In this document: positions 53,005-62,781 of the stretch, piece by piece
How the letters are laid out: the number at the start of each line of letters is the position of its first letter
How positions within the stretch are numbered: position 1 is the stretch's first letter
Assembly: GCA_900316505.1 (NCBI GenBank)
Contig: ONDH01000022.1
Coordinates: forward strand, 21,891-85,890
Source: an uncultured Prevotellaceae bacterium
Lineage (GTDB): Bacteria; Bacteroidota; Bacteroidia; Bacteroidales; Bacteroidaceae
DNA length: 64,000 nucleotides
Direction: 5' to 3'
Program-made: the position numbers and the translations under genes
Notes under the pieces: model-generated
Told to the model about the DNA's origin: nothing
Database searches by the model: none
What the model saw: the letters and a program-made list of their open reading frames with translations, nothing else

Positions 53005-55350
53005 TTAGAACGGATAGCCGATGGCAAAGTGGAAAGCAACGGCATCCTTGAATTTGGAAATATTGAGATAAGATGATTTGCCTGTATCGTAAGGGGCATG
53101 AATTCCTATGCCAAGATCAAGGCGCAGGAGAAGATAAGTGAGGTCATAACGAATACCAAAACCAGTGCCCACAGCAAGGGTGTTGAAGAAGCCACCATCA
53201 CCTATTTTACCACCCTCTATATAATCCTCTCCGTGCATGAGCCATACATTTCCTGCATCGAGAAAGAGTGCTCCTTGTATCTCTTGAATAATGGGGAAAC
53301 GGTATTCCGCATTCAATTCCAGTTTCATGTCACCTGACCTGTCAAGATAAGAGCCATCGCCATCCTTATCACGATAGCGGCCAGGACCTATGCTACGCAC
53401 AGCAAAAGCACGGACACTGTTGGCACCTCCTATGTAGAAAAGTTCGCTGTAGGGTGCCCAATCCGAGTTTCCATAAGTCCAGATTCCTCCTAACTGCACA
53501 CGGGTGGCAAGAGAGGTCTTTTCCGTCAAGTGGAATGTGTTTTTAAGGGTAAAGACAAACTTGAGGAACTGAGAATAAGGAGTCCACAGAAGTTTCTTGT
53601 CCTTCTCATAGTAGTCGAAGCCCAAGAATTTGTTCGTCAAGTTGAGCAAGTTACCTGACTCCTTCACCGTTCCCTCAAAGTGCATCGAATGCGCAATACG
53701 TTTGTTCCATACGTTATCATAGATGATGGAATACTGCATGGCAGGAATGAAACGGTCATCCAAAGCGGCAAAAAGCGCTTGGTTGTGACGCATGATGGAG
53801 TCAAATCGTTCCGTAGTTTCCTGCATCTTGTTGTAAGAAATGGTCAGAGGTGATAACTCATGCTTCCATGAACGCGATGTCTGGAAGCCATAGGTTGCCT
53901 CTGCAATAAAGGACATGAGACGATAGTAGTTGGCACGGTTCAGTTGGTCAGCGCTCAATCGGAACTTTGTCCATGTGGGATACTTGTAGAACCGCTTGTT
54001 GAGCCAAGGGAAGGCAATCCACGGATAAGACAAAGAGATGTCAGCACCCAGTTCGTAAGAGTCGATACGTTTAGGAGCACCAAATTGAGTGCGTGTCTGC
54101 CACTCATAACTACCTTTCAATCCCACAGAAAGCGTCTCACCGTGACGGAATGCATTACGTTTGGAGAAGGTAAGCCCGAGATTAGGACCTATCTGTGCAT
54201 TGGACTTCTGAGTAATGTTGAAATTGGCTTCCACATCAAGCAGTTGATCCATTGTCAAATCAAGACGCACATCAAGGGTATCGTTGAGGCTGGTGGTGTC
54301 ACGAGGGATGAAACTGAACTTGATGTTGGAGAAGATGTCCATTGAGTGCAAGTTAGTCAAGGTCTGATCCACCTTCGACTGGTCATACACACGGCGACGC
54401 CAAAACTTGAAGTTCTTGAAGAGCACCCGAGGAACAATCGGCATCTTTTTCCCTTGATATGCCACCTTGATGCTACGTTCCATCAGGGAATCATCATAGA
54501 TGTTCGTCGTACGATTCTGACGACGCATGCGTCCTTCCTCACTCCGCATGTTCTGACGGATATAAGCACTGACTGTACCGAAGTAGAATTTGCGGTTGGC
54601 TTTCTCTGGCATATCCAAGTCAGGAGCGACCAACAGCGTGACACGATAGGGGATGTTCGTGGAATCAGCAAAATAGCGCACATAGTCAGGACGATAATAG
54701 TAGTAGCCATTATTGCGGAAAGAATTGACGATACGGGTTTTCTCGTTCGTCAGATTCAGTGTAGAGAACTGGCTTCCACGACGAATGTACGGTTCCTCTT
54801 TCGTGGCATGAATAAGACTGTCCTGCTCTTCCGGGAAGGCATAACGAATGCTGTCAAAGAGGTAGGGTTGTCCGAGGTTGACATCGTATTCAATCTTTTT
54901 CTTCTGAGGACGGCGTTGATCCACCAATTGGTAATCCACATTTCCTCTGAAATAACCATAGTTCTGCAAGAGGTTGGTTGCCACCTTCACACGTGTTTCA
55001 GGAGACACCTGAGAAATGGTGATGGGGGCAGATGCGAAGGAGTTGAAGAGCCACTTATTTAAGCCCTTTCGTGGCTTGTCAGCAAGAGCGTTATATGTCC
55101 AAAGACCCAATTGGAAAGGGCTTCGGGCATAAGAGCTACCCAGCAACGCTCCATTAGGAGCATAGTCAAGCGCAGCCTTCACCTCCGTCAAAGCGACATC
55201 CTCATCTGAAGAGCCTGTCTTGTCCTGCACCTTCACCTTGTCGATGCCTGTGTAGAGAAACTCTCCTTCCGGCAGGTTAGGAGTGACTGAACATCCCACC
55301 AACATGCCCACTACATATAATATAAATATGTGTATGATGACCTTCTTCAT
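53005..55350 (-). CDS. tamL: TamL: TamA/BamA-like outer-membrane lipoprotein
   Basis: A 781-residue protein with lipobox MLVGC (Cys 20), unlike proteobacterial TamA. POTRA-like repeats cover about 25-370 (FRGNVDYQLV, NIKFSFIPRDTTS), then an Omp85 barrel with the conserved GGANSVRAFAVRSIGPGRYR and a terminal strand ending in HFAIGYPF. It overlaps the tamB stop/start by four bases. In Bacteroidetes, TamL with TamB is thought to build or maintain the outer membrane. Confidence 0.9.
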   Translation of the reverse strand: MKKVIIHIFILYVVGMLVGCSVTPNLPEGEFLYTGIDKVKVQDKTGSSDEDVALTEVKAALDYAPNGALLGSSYARSPFQLGLWTYNALADKPRKGLNKWLFNSFASAPITISQVSPETRVKVATNLLQNYGYFRGNVDYQLVDQRRPQKKKIEYDVNLGQPYLFDSIRYAFPEEQDSLIHATKEEPYIRRGSQFSTLNLTNEKTRIVNSFRNNGYYYYRPDYVRYFADSTNIPYRVTLLVAPDLDMPEKANRKFYFGTVSAYIRQNMRSEEGRMRRQNRTTNIYDDSLMERSIKVAYQGKKMPIVPRVLFKNFKFWRRRVYDQSKVDQTLTNLHSMDIFSNIKFSFIPRDTTSLNDTLDVRLDLTMDQLLDVEANFNITQKSNAQIGPNLGLTFSKRNAFRHGETLSVGLKGSYEWQTRTQFGAPKRIDSYELGADISLSYPWIAFPWLNKRFYKYPTWTKFRLSADQLNRANYYRLMSFIAEATYGFQTSRSWKHELSPLTISYNKMQETTERFDSIMRHNQALFAALDDRFIPAMQYSIIYDNVWNKRIAHSMHFEGTVKESGNLLNLTNKFLGFDYYEKDKKLLWTPYSQFLKFVFTLKNTFHLTEKTSLATRVQLGGIWTYGNSDWAPYSELFYIGGANSVRAFAVRSIGPGRYRDKDGDGSYLDRSGDMKLELNAEYRFPIIQEIQGALFLDAGNVWLMHGEDYIEGGKIGDGGFFNTLAVGTGFGIRYDLTYLLLRLDLGIGIHAPYDTGKSSYLNISKFKDAVAFHFAIGYPF

Positions 55351-58300
55351 TGTTCTTCTTGTTTCGTGTCTTCTTGTTCTGTTGTGCCTGTCTGTTCTCC
55401 ACCAGCTGGGCGCAGCATTCCTTCTTGTCTTGAAATGCCACGTTCATCTTCCCGTTCCCTTTCTCCTGTTCTGTCTCTCGCATCCTCTTCCCGCTTTCGC
55501 CAGATGAGCAAATCCGAGAGTTTATCCACCTTGCGACGAAGCAAGACACCCACGCCATTTTTGTCTATTTCACCCTCAATAAGGTTAGAGAAGTCCTTCT
55601 CATGGAAAAGACGGATGTATTGTGTACCACCATTGTCCAGTCGCCATTCAAGAGACACATCGTCTATGTATGCACCTGACTCATTACGTTCCCTATTACC
55701 ATCAGAACTCACCTTCCCACCAATAATCACATTGAGCCTATCAGAGAAGAAGCGGCGAGAGAACTTGAAGGAATAGTCGGTACGTGTGGTGCCGTCATCA
55801 CGTGTCATCCGTTCCATACCCACATTCACTTCCACCATCGTTGACATCGCCTTGCCAGCAATGTTGTTGATTTCGTTCTGCAGGAAAGCATTGAGGGCAT
55901 TACCTGCCGTAAAGCCCTTGCGGTTATTGCCCGAGAGATACATGCCCGTTGCCAACATACCCACAGCAAGCTTGTTCTTATCTTCAGGTGAGCAACTTGC
56001 CAATTCGTTCTGCACAGACATGTCTTCAGGTGCCTCAATTGTAAACTCAAGTCCCAAATCATTGAGCGAGTTAGTGATTTTAAGACCTGTATCGAAGGTG
56101 ACGCTTCGGCTAGTTCCATCACTCTCACCCACAGTGGCTTTCACGCGTTCGGTTGCAGCGATGTTAAGCACTGGATTGGTGGGGTCTCCCGTAAATTCGA
56201 TGTACGATCCCGGATGAATCACAAGCGTCTTCAGTGGGATGACCGGCAAGGTGTATTTCATTTCACCCTCATTGATGGTGTAGCGTCCCTGCATGTTAAG
56301 CACACCCTCTGGCGTATAGGTCATCGTGACAGTACCACCCCCCTGCACATTCACATAGCTCTGCTTGTCAGCAGAGAACTCACCTCGCAGTTTGGCACCA
56401 TCCTCAATGCTGAGTGAAAGATTCATGTCTATACCCGTGAAAGAACTCTTGGGAATCTCCTCACGAGGTGGAGGAGGCGCATTGAAATCGACGAAGGTGA
56501 CGATATCCTCCAAGCGGTCAGCCTGATAGAGTGCCGTTTCCGACATGACATAAGTGATGTCTGTTGTCGGCAACACACGCACCAAACCACGAATGGTCAA
56601 GTCTTTCGTAGAGCCAATGACACGAGCCAAAAAGTCACCATACAACCTGCCATACAACAGAGATTTCCGTGCAGGTTCCGCCTCTATCAGCTTGAAATTA
56701 CGTCCATTGAGCGAGAGCGACATGAAAATTTCCTCGAAATTGGAGAAGTCCACATAGCCATTCAAAGTGAGAGGATTGGTCACATCAGCTCCATAGAACT
56801 TGAAAGCATCAAAATCCACCCTGCTATTGTTGAAGACGATGCTGTCATTTGCCAGCGCAAGATCTATATTATACGGAACAGAATGGGCATGCACATCCTT
56901 TGGCAACAAAGCGCCATTGAAGAGCAAGGCACTCATAGGACCTGTAATCTTCATGCCACCAGCCATTGCGCCATTGAAACCTACAATCTGATTGGGCACG
57001 AAAGGAGAAAGCATCTCCATCGGAACATCCAAGAAGGTCAAGTCAGCATCCAATGCCCCCTCCCCTTCTGCATCATACGTACCATCCAACACCAGAACAT
57101 CCCTTTCATTATAGGCAAGCGTGGCATCAATATCATGACGAGTATCGCCTTGTGGCATATAGGTGAATCGGGAGGCAAGTTTCCCCATCATCATGCCTTC
57201 ATAGGCAAAGCGTTCGGCATTCATCGTGCCTTCCACCATGAAATTCTCACCTTGGTCAATATAGGTGGCATCCACATCCAGCCAACCGCTCATGGCTGGC
57301 AATCCCGGCACAGGCACCACTTTCAGCAGTTCACCGATATTCAGGTCAGTGGCAATCACATTGGCAATTTGCTTGCCTATATCGCTTTCATCAGCATACA
57401 CAGCCACATAACTGCTGTCCGAAAGGCTTGTCAGTCGCACATCTGCCATAATGGGACGATTAGGACGTGTAGTGATGTAGTTGTCGCTGTTGAGAGAGAA
57501 CTCCCGATAGGCAATAATTGGTGTCTTCGGATACAAACTGAAATTAACACATGAATCTGTTGCCAATCCCCTCACACCCAAATCAATGCCCTTACGGTCT
57601 TTCTTGTCAAAATAGGTCAGGTGGGCATCCACCTCATTGGCTTTCAGGAAACCATCCAGATAGGCGCGGAAGGCAGGTATCATAGGTTGGTCACTGCACT
57701 GCATACCCACATGGTAGTCAAACTTCGTGGAATCTTGAGCCAATTCGAAGAAAGCGGTATCCACCCTCACACTGTCCTTCTTGAAGGCATACACATGACC
57801 GTTGCCCCTCAAACCACTGAGCGGCGATGACTGGATGTCTGCTGAAAGGTCATTGAAACGGATGCCATACATCTTCAGAATCTCCGCAAGGGGATTTTCC
57901 TTTTGTGCAGTGACATGCAGCGTCAAGTCGGGCAAATAAGACTTCAGCACATCAAGGTTCACCTCACGCGCCTTGAACTGCTTCACAGCTTCCCTCTGCA
58001 GTTTCTCCACCTTCGGCATCAAATCGAACAGATTATGAGGGCTGAAGAAAGTGAAGTCGAGGTCACCCGAGCGCAGGGTGGCAGACGTTGTGTCTTTCCG
58101 TGCCTCAGCCAAGAGAGAGAACGCATCGGTATAAATGCTGTCGCGTCCCATCTTCAGATGCAGCACCTCCACCTGAGAATCCACATGGAAGAGTTTGTCC
58201 ATATTGTAAGAGAACTGCATGGAACCATTGGCACTTGCCGTCAGCACATCCTCGCTGAAGCCCATGCTCTGCACATCAGCATAAGGCAAATTCAAATCCA

Positions 58301-59960
58301 GCACACCCTCCACCAAGTGTCTTTTCAGCGTACCATCAAACGTCAGATCTGTCTGTACCTGCTCATTGTCTGCTGTCAAAGCCAACTGCAGATTGCCTCC
58401 CTTCAACGTGGCATCAGCATCCACGTTGCTGAGGTTGAGCTTGCCCATATAGGCATTCGTCAAACTGGCTGTGGCATCGAGCGTGGTGGAAGGCGCAAGG
58501 AAGTCAAAGCCACGCCCATTCACCTTTGCCTTACCCGACAACACGGTGCGGTCATCCAATGCCACATAGTTGTTCACCACCAGATTGCTGAACGACACAT
58601 CTGCCCTGTATGCATCTGCCCTCATCACATAACCACCATCCAAATCCACAGAAGCACCATACGCATCTTTGGCTTTCAGTTTCGTCTGCAGAGAAAGGTC
58701 ATCTGCCACATCCCAAAGAGTGACCTTGCCATCCACAACAGCCTTGCCCGGCACTTTCAGGTGCAACTGAGGCACATCAAGCGTCTTGAGATTTCCCTCT
58801 GCACGCAACTGCAGCTCCATCGGGCGCACAGGCAATTCCCTGTTCAGCATCGCACACGCATCCTTCGTGTCGGGACCTCCCATACGGGTGAAATACACCA
58901 CATCGCCCTTTCCTATCTGTCCTTCGCCCACCAGCGTGAAAACACCCGGATTCACATCGTCAAAGGCATTCATGTCCATTCGGTAAGCAAGCGACAGGTC
59001 ACTGTCGCCCGTCTTCACATGAAGCTGCGGAACAGTCAGCGCAAGCGAATCCATCACCACCCTGCCCTGCATCTCCGCGATGGTCAATCCTGACGGTTCT
59101 TTGGCAGCCAGTTGACGCAGATTCATGGAGAAATCATCGCCCACATACGAGAGAGAATCTATCTTCAAACTGACCTCCTCAAAATGCAAATGATTGGGAT
59201 CAAGCTGCTGAGGCAATCGGGGTGTCTTCCGAAGGTCATACGCCACCTTCGAACCCGTCATGTCCAGATGATCCACACGATAAGCCCCCTCCTTCAAGTC
59301 GATAAACGCTTTCGTTTGCAGGTCACCCACATCAGCCGTCACCCATGTACTGTCCACATTCGGTGTCAGCAACACAGCCAGCTTCACCCGTTGCAACTTC
59401 AAGTCATCCAGCTGCACCCTCCAGTCAACCGTGCTCGTATCTTCCGGCACCGAATCAGCCAGCAGCACCTGAAGGTCAGCATCCCTCAGCAGCGCCTTGT
59501 TTACCACAGCAAGCCCATTCTTCAAGTCCGTACTGTGGGAATCAAGACTCAATTCCGACAACTTTCCCTTGATGACAGCAGCATCAATCATCCCCTTCGT
59601 GTTCAGCTTCGCATCATACAGATGAATGCCATCCACCTCTGCCTGCAACTCCAACAGCGGCAATGCCCTCACACTGACGTCCAACTCACGGGCATCCAGC
59701 AACGTGTCGCCCTCATGAATCGCTAAAATGCCACCCATCGACAGGTCAAGCGGGAACTTCAGATGGACACTCTCCACCGAGACCTCCATCCCCATTTCCT
59801 CACTCAGCCATTCAGCAGCCTTATCCACTGCAAATTTTTGCACAGGTGGCGTGTAAATCAGCACGAAAAGCAACAGGAATAAGAAGATTGGAGTTAGCGC
59901 TATTCCCAAAAGGACGCGCCAACTCCAACCATAGAGCGTATACTTTCCGTACTTTTTCAT
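55347..59960 (-). CDS. tamB: TamB: translocation/assembly module and lipid bridge protein
   Basis: A 1537-residue protein. One N-terminal TM helix (about 14-36, ending LIYTPP) anchors it in the inner membrane. A very long beta-rich, AsmA-like middle forms the groove spanning the periplasm. The C-terminal DUF490 domain ends the core (YVNVQGGGTVTMTYTPEGVL, GSYIEFTGDPTNPVLNIAAT, and the barrel-facing KFSRRFFSDRLNVIIGGKVS). The last 70 residues are charged low complexity rich in Glu and Arg, past the usual family end. It precedes tamL in one operon. A palindrome separates it from mdh. Confidence 0.93.
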   Translation of the reverse strand: MKKYGKYTLYGWSWRVLLGIALTPIFLFLLLFVLIYTPPVQKFAVDKAAEWLSEEMGMEVSVESVHLKFPLDLSMGGILAIHEGDTLLDARELDVSVRALPLLELQAEVDGIHLYDAKLNTKGMIDAAVIKGKLSELSLDSHSTDLKNGLAVVNKALLRDADLQVLLADSVPEDTSTVDWRVQLDDLKLQRVKLAVLLTPNVDSTWVTADVGDLQTKAFIDLKEGAYRVDHLDMTGSKVAYDLRKTPRLPQQLDPNHLHFEEVSLKIDSLSYVGDDFSMNLRQLAAKEPSGLTIAEMQGRVVMDSLALTVPQLHVKTGDSDLSLAYRMDMNAFDDVNPGVFTLVGEGQIGKGDVVYFTRMGGPDTKDACAMLNRELPVRPMELQLRAEGNLKTLDVPQLHLKVPGKAVVDGKVTLWDVADDLSLQTKLKAKDAYGASVDLDGGYVMRADAYRADVSFSNLVVNNYVALDDRTVLSGKAKVNGRGFDFLAPSTTLDATASLTNAYMGKLNLSNVDADATLKGGNLQLALTADNEQVQTDLTFDGTLKRHLVEGVLDLNLPYADVQSMGFSEDVLTASANGSMQFSYNMDKLFHVDSQVEVLHLKMGRDSIYTDAFSLLAEARKDTTSATLRSGDLDFTFFSPHNLFDLMPKVEKLQREAVKQFKAREVNLDVLKSYLPDLTLHVTAQKENPLAEILKMYGIRFNDLSADIQSSPLSGLRGNGHVYAFKKDSVRVDTAFFELAQDSTKFDYHVGMQCSDQPMIPAFRAYLDGFLKANEVDAHLTYFDKKDRKGIDLGVRGLATDSCVNFSLYPKTPIIAYREFSLNSDNYITTRPNRPIMADVRLTSLSDSSYVAVYADESDIGKQIANVIATDLNIGELLKVVPVPGLPAMSGWLDVDATYIDQGENFMVEGTMNAERFAYEGMMMGKLASRFTYMPQGDTRHDIDATLAYNERDVLVLDGTYDAEGEGALDADLTFLDVPMEMLSPFVPNQIVGFNGAMAGGMKITGPMSALLFNGALLPKDVHAHSVPYNIDLALANDSIVFNNSRVDFDAFKFYGADVTNPLTLNGYVDFSNFEEIFMSLSLNGRNFKLIEAEPARKSLLYGRLYGDFLARVIGSTKDLTIRGLVRVLPTTDITYVMSETALYQADRLEDIVTFVDFNAPPPPREEIPKSSFTGIDMNLSLSIEDGAKLRGEFSADKQSYVNVQGGGTVTMTYTPEGVLNMQGRYTINEGEMKYTLPVIPLKTLVIHPGSYIEFTGDPTNPVLNIAATERVKATVGESDGTSRSVTFDTGLKITNSLNDLGLEFTIEAPEDMSVQNELASCSPEDKNKLAVGMLATGMYLSGNNRKGFTAGNALNAFLQNEINNIAGKAMSTMVEVNVGMERMTRDDGTTRTDYSFKFSRRFFSDRLNVIIGGKVSSDGNRERNESGAYIDDVSLEWRLDNGGTQYIRLFHEKDFSNLIEGEIDKNGVGVLLRRKVDKLSDLLIWRKREEDARDRTGEREREDERGISRQEGMLRPAGGEQTGTTEQEDTKQEEQ

Positions 59961-59963
59961 TGG

Positions 59964-60052
59964 AATGAGAAATGAGGAATGAAGAATGAGGAATGGGCAC
60001 CAAATATCGATGCTGCCATCAATTCCTCATTCCTAATTCCTCATTCCTAATT
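59964..60052. repeat. Palindrome of GAGGAAT words between mdh and tamB
   Basis: Tandem AATGAGG/GAGGAATG words (59964-59995) face AATTCCTCATTCC words (60021-60052), imperfectly inverted. It begins four bases after the mdh stop codon and ends a few bases before the tamB ATG, so it is also tamB's leader. Confidence 0.7.
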
Positions 60053-60055
60053 AAA

Positions 60056-61054
60056 TCACAAGTTAGGATTAATCTTGCTCCACTCAGAGATTGGTGGAAC
60101 AATATTGAGCGTTACGAGCTCGTCACGCATCTTGCAGAGGTGCTCGTAAGAAGCATCCAGCTTCGCCATCTCCTCAGCAGTGCCGGTAGGCATCTTGTAG
60201 GTGCAGCCGTTCGTGTCGAGTGTAGTGTCCATAGCCATCATGATGTGGTTGTACTTCTCGTTGCAAACGTAAGTACCAGCAGGCCAACGGAACTTCTCGC
60301 CACCCATCACCGAGCGAATCATCTCCACTGAGCAGAATGCAGGGCTTTGCCATGAAGAACGACCACGAAGCTCAATGATCTTCGCACCACCCTTCGTCAC
60401 ATCCACCTTCAGCTGTTCCCACTCTTCCTGAGTGCAAGCAGGAGTGCCAATCAGTTCGCTCAGAGGCTTGCCAGCCACCTTCACAGCGCTGCCAAACACA
60501 GCCATCTGCTCACCGTGACCACCATATGTAGCGCAACCAGTCACCTCATACTGCTTCACACCAAACTTCTTAGCCAAAGCTGACTGCAGACGAGTAGAGT
60601 CGAGCGCTGCCAACGTAGTCACCTGACCTGGTTTCAAACCAGAATACAGCAGCGTCACAAGACCTGTTAAATCAGCAGGGTTGAAAATCACTGTCACGTG
60701 CTTCACATCAGGGCAGTAAGTCTTGATGTTCTGACCCAGTTCCTCAGCAATCTTGCAGTTGCCGGCGAGCAAATCCTCACGAGTCATGCCAGCCTTACGG
60801 GGAGCACCACCTGAAGAGATGATGTACTTGGCATCCTTGAAAGCCTCAGCCACATCAGTGGTGGCAGTCAGGTTCACGCCATCATAGCCGCAATGGAACA
60901 TCTCTTCCATCACACCCTCCATACCAGGAGCGTACACATCATACAGACACACATTAGGAGTCAGCTTCATAGTCAGAGCCAACTGCACCATAGTAGAGCC
61001 GATAGCGCCACCAGCACCTACAATCACGAGTTTGTCGTTAGTTAAAAATCCCAT
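60056..61054 (-). CDS. mdh: Malate dehydrogenase
   Basis: A 332-residue NAD-dependent enzyme. The Rossmann motif is VGAGGAIGSTM; the mobile loop with substrate Arg residues reads GGAPRKAGMTRED; the catalytic His is in TYGGHGEQMAVFG. It interconverts malate and oxaloacetate, here probably in the reductive branch to succinate common in these anaerobes. It has a perfect promoter. Confidence 0.94.
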   Translation of the reverse strand: MGFLTNDKLVIVGAGGAIGSTMVQLALTMKLTPNVCLYDVYAPGMEGVMEEMFHCGYDGVNLTATTDVAEAFKDAKYIISSGGAPRKAGMTREDLLAGNCKIAEELGQNIKTYCPDVKHVTVIFNPADLTGLVTLLYSGLKPGQVTTLAALDSTRLQSALAKKFGVKQYEVTGCATYGGHGEQMAVFGSAVKVAGKPLSELIGTPACTQEEWEQLKVDVTKGGAKIIELRGRSSWQSPAFCSVEMIRSVMGGEKFRWPAGTYVCNEKYNHIMMAMDTTLDTNGCTYKMPTGTAEEMAKLDASYEHLCKMRDELVTLNIVPPISEWSKINPNL

Positions 61055-61094
61055 AATTCAATATGTTTAGTTAAGTGTTTTTACATTATATGTG

Positions 61095-61126
61095 CAAAGT
61101 TACCTCTTTTCACGATATAAAACAAA
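61095..61126 (-). promoter_or_regulatory. Promoter of mdh
   Basis: On the minus strand TTTG (61123-61126), 20 bases, TAACTTTG (61095-61102): perfect consensus. Confidence 0.85.
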
Positions 61127-61228
61127 AAAAACACGTTTATTTCTTAAAAAGGAGGGAACTTTCTTTTTTTTCAAGCATAAAAAACAGAAAGATTGTCACG
61201 TTCAAGGGGCAATATCACATAAAATACG

Positions 61229-61236
61229 TAACTTTG
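61229..61236 (+). promoter_or_regulatory. -7 box of the SGNH esterase gene
   Basis: TAACTTTG, 24 bases before the ATG at 61261; it rules out the earlier in-frame ATG at 61075. Confidence 0.65.
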
Positions 61237-61260
61237 TCCCCAATTAAAAACCCAACAATC

Positions 61261-62109
61261 ATGAAACGAATCCTATTAGCCTCAGCAATTGCCTTGTTGG
61301 CAGTTGTGAGCATCTTTGCCCAGAAACCCGACAAGAACTTCCACATCTTCCTCTGCTTCGGGCAGTCGAACATGGAAGCCGGTGCCCGTCCTGCTGAACA
61401 GGACAAAGACTTCAACGACCCACGGTTCCAGTTCCTTGCAGCGGTCAACATGCCGCGCATGCAACGTGAGATGGGCAAATGGTACACAGCCACCCCCCCC
61501 ATCTGTCGCGAAGGCAACAATTTGGGTCCCGTCGATTTCTTTGGACGCAAGATGATTGAGTGCATCGACGAGAAATACCGCATCGGAGTCATCAACGTCT
61601 CTGTGGCAGGTGCCAAGATAGAGCTATGGGACAAAGACGACTACAAGGAGTATATCGACAACGAGCGCGACTGGATGAAGAATATTGTCAACCAATACGA
61701 TGGCAATCCCTACAAACGACTCGTTGATATGGCACGCATTGCCCAGACGGACGGTGTCATCAAGGGCATTCTCATTCATCAAGGAGAATCCAATTCCGAT
61801 GATCCCAAGTGGCCAGAGCGTGTAAAGAAGATTTACGACAACCTCTGCAAGGATTTGAACCTCAATCCCAAAGATGTTCCCCTTCTGGCTGGTGAACTGA
61901 AGCATCAGGAGCAAGGCGGTGTGTGTTGGAAGTTCAATGTGGACATCCTGCCTAACTTGCCCAAGACACTCCCGAACTCCTACATCATCTCAGCAAAAGA
62001 CTGCGAGAGCACAGGCGACCAGTTCCATTTCAGCACCGAAGGCATGCGCACCCTCGGTTACCGCTATGCTGAGCAGATGCTGAAACTGCACAAGTATAAG
62101 CGTCGTTGA
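61261..62109 (+). CDS. Secreted SGNH/SASA-type carbohydrate esterase
   Basis: A 282-residue protein with signal peptide MKRILLASAIALLAVVSIFAQ. The nucleophile is Ser 36 in CFGQSNMEAG; LIHQGESNSDD is the second SASA block and DQFHFSTEGMRTLG holds the catalytic His. The family deacetylates sialic acids or acetylated xylan (CE6-like); which one cannot be told here. It is a single-gene unit. A TTGACCTTT/AAAGGTCAA hairpin straddles its stop. Confidence 0.88.
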   Translation: MKRILLASAIALLAVVSIFAQKPDKNFHIFLCFGQSNMEAGARPAEQDKDFNDPRFQFLAAVNMPRMQREMGKWYTATPPICREGNNLGPVDFFGRKMIECIDEKYRIGVINVSVAGAKIELWDKDDYKEYIDNERDWMKNIVNQYDGNPYKRLVDMARIAQTDGVIKGILIHQGESNSDDPKWPERVKKIYDNLCKDLNLNPKDVPLLAGELKHQEQGGVCWKFNVDILPNLPKTLPNSYIISAKDCESTGDQFHFSTEGMRTLGYRYAEQMLKLHKYKRR

Positions 62110-62131
62110 CCTTTCCTGCCAAAAAGGTCAA
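62106..62131. terminator. Hairpin between converging genes
   Basis: TTGACCTTT (62106-62114) pairs with AAAGGTCAA (62123-62131). It has no T tail, so its strength as a terminator is doubtful. Confidence 0.5.
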
Positions 62132-62137
62132 TGCCAC

Positions 62138-62710
62138 TCAACCCACTTTGAAGCCGAGAAACTCCTTAAGTCCCTCGGTTTCTTCTATGTCATTTCTGGT
62201 CACATAGCAAGAGCCTGTGGCGACCAATTCGATGTACTTATCCAAAAATTCCTCCCATGGTAATTTGAGATAATCCTGCGGAATGTAGTAAGTTTTCGAC
62301 GCTCCTGCCGAGCGGTTACCTGCTTGCACATACACAGAAAAGTTTCCCAGCTCATGCTTCCGGATTTGATATATCTCCAAAGCCCAGCCACAACTCATCT
62401 TGTTGCTGGCTTCCACTCTCATGTACTCCTTCACGGGATTATGCTTCTCGGCATACCAATCATTCATAAAGACCCAATGGTCTATAAACCCCTTCCAGTC
62501 ACAATAATCCAGCACACTGCGCTGAGTTCCGCCGTCATCCTGCTTGTAATAGGACACAAAGTTATACACGCCATTCTCCTGTTCAATCGTATAGACATAC
62601 CTGTCATCAAGCATCTCCTTGGTTGCCCAGAACATGGTTTCCTTCAGTTGCTCAAACGCCTTGTCTAAATAGACCTGCACGTCATATCCATACGGAAATC
62701 TCTCGTCCAT
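62138..62710 (-). CDS. Cytoplasmic protein of unknown function
   Basis: A 190-residue soluble protein with no signal peptide and no recognised domain. It is rich in aromatic residues (DDRYVYTIEQENGVYNFVSYY, FIDHWVFMNDWYAEKHN), with a compact mixed alpha/beta look. The start MDERFPYGYDVQVYLDKAFE is the only reasonable ATG. It lies downstream of a terminator hairpin and has no clear promoter box. Confidence 0.65.
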   Translation of the reverse strand: MDERFPYGYDVQVYLDKAFEQLKETMFWATKEMLDDRYVYTIEQENGVYNFVSYYKQDDGGTQRSVLDYCDWKGFIDHWVFMNDWYAEKHNPVKEYMRVEASNKMSCGWALEIYQIRKHELGNFSVYVQAGNRSAGASKTYYIPQDYLKLPWEEFLDKYIELVATGSCYVTRNDIEETEGLKEFLGFKVG

Positions 62711-62739
62711 TATTGGTTTCTTCTATGATTAAAAGATAA

Positions 62740-62762
62740 GAGGGTTGCACGCCGCAACCCTC
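62740..62762 (-). terminator. Terminator of the secreted unknown gene
   Basis: GAGGGTTGC pairs with GCAACCCTC around five bases; on the minus strand TTATCTTTT follows. Confidence 0.7.
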
Positions 62763-62781
62763 CTTTGTCAAACTCACGTTC

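Noticed and set aside
57903..59093. A 396-codon open frame on the plus strand opposite tamB.
   Set aside because: Composition is that of an antisense shadow (His, Gln, Arg rich) and tamB on the other strand is a full-length known family.
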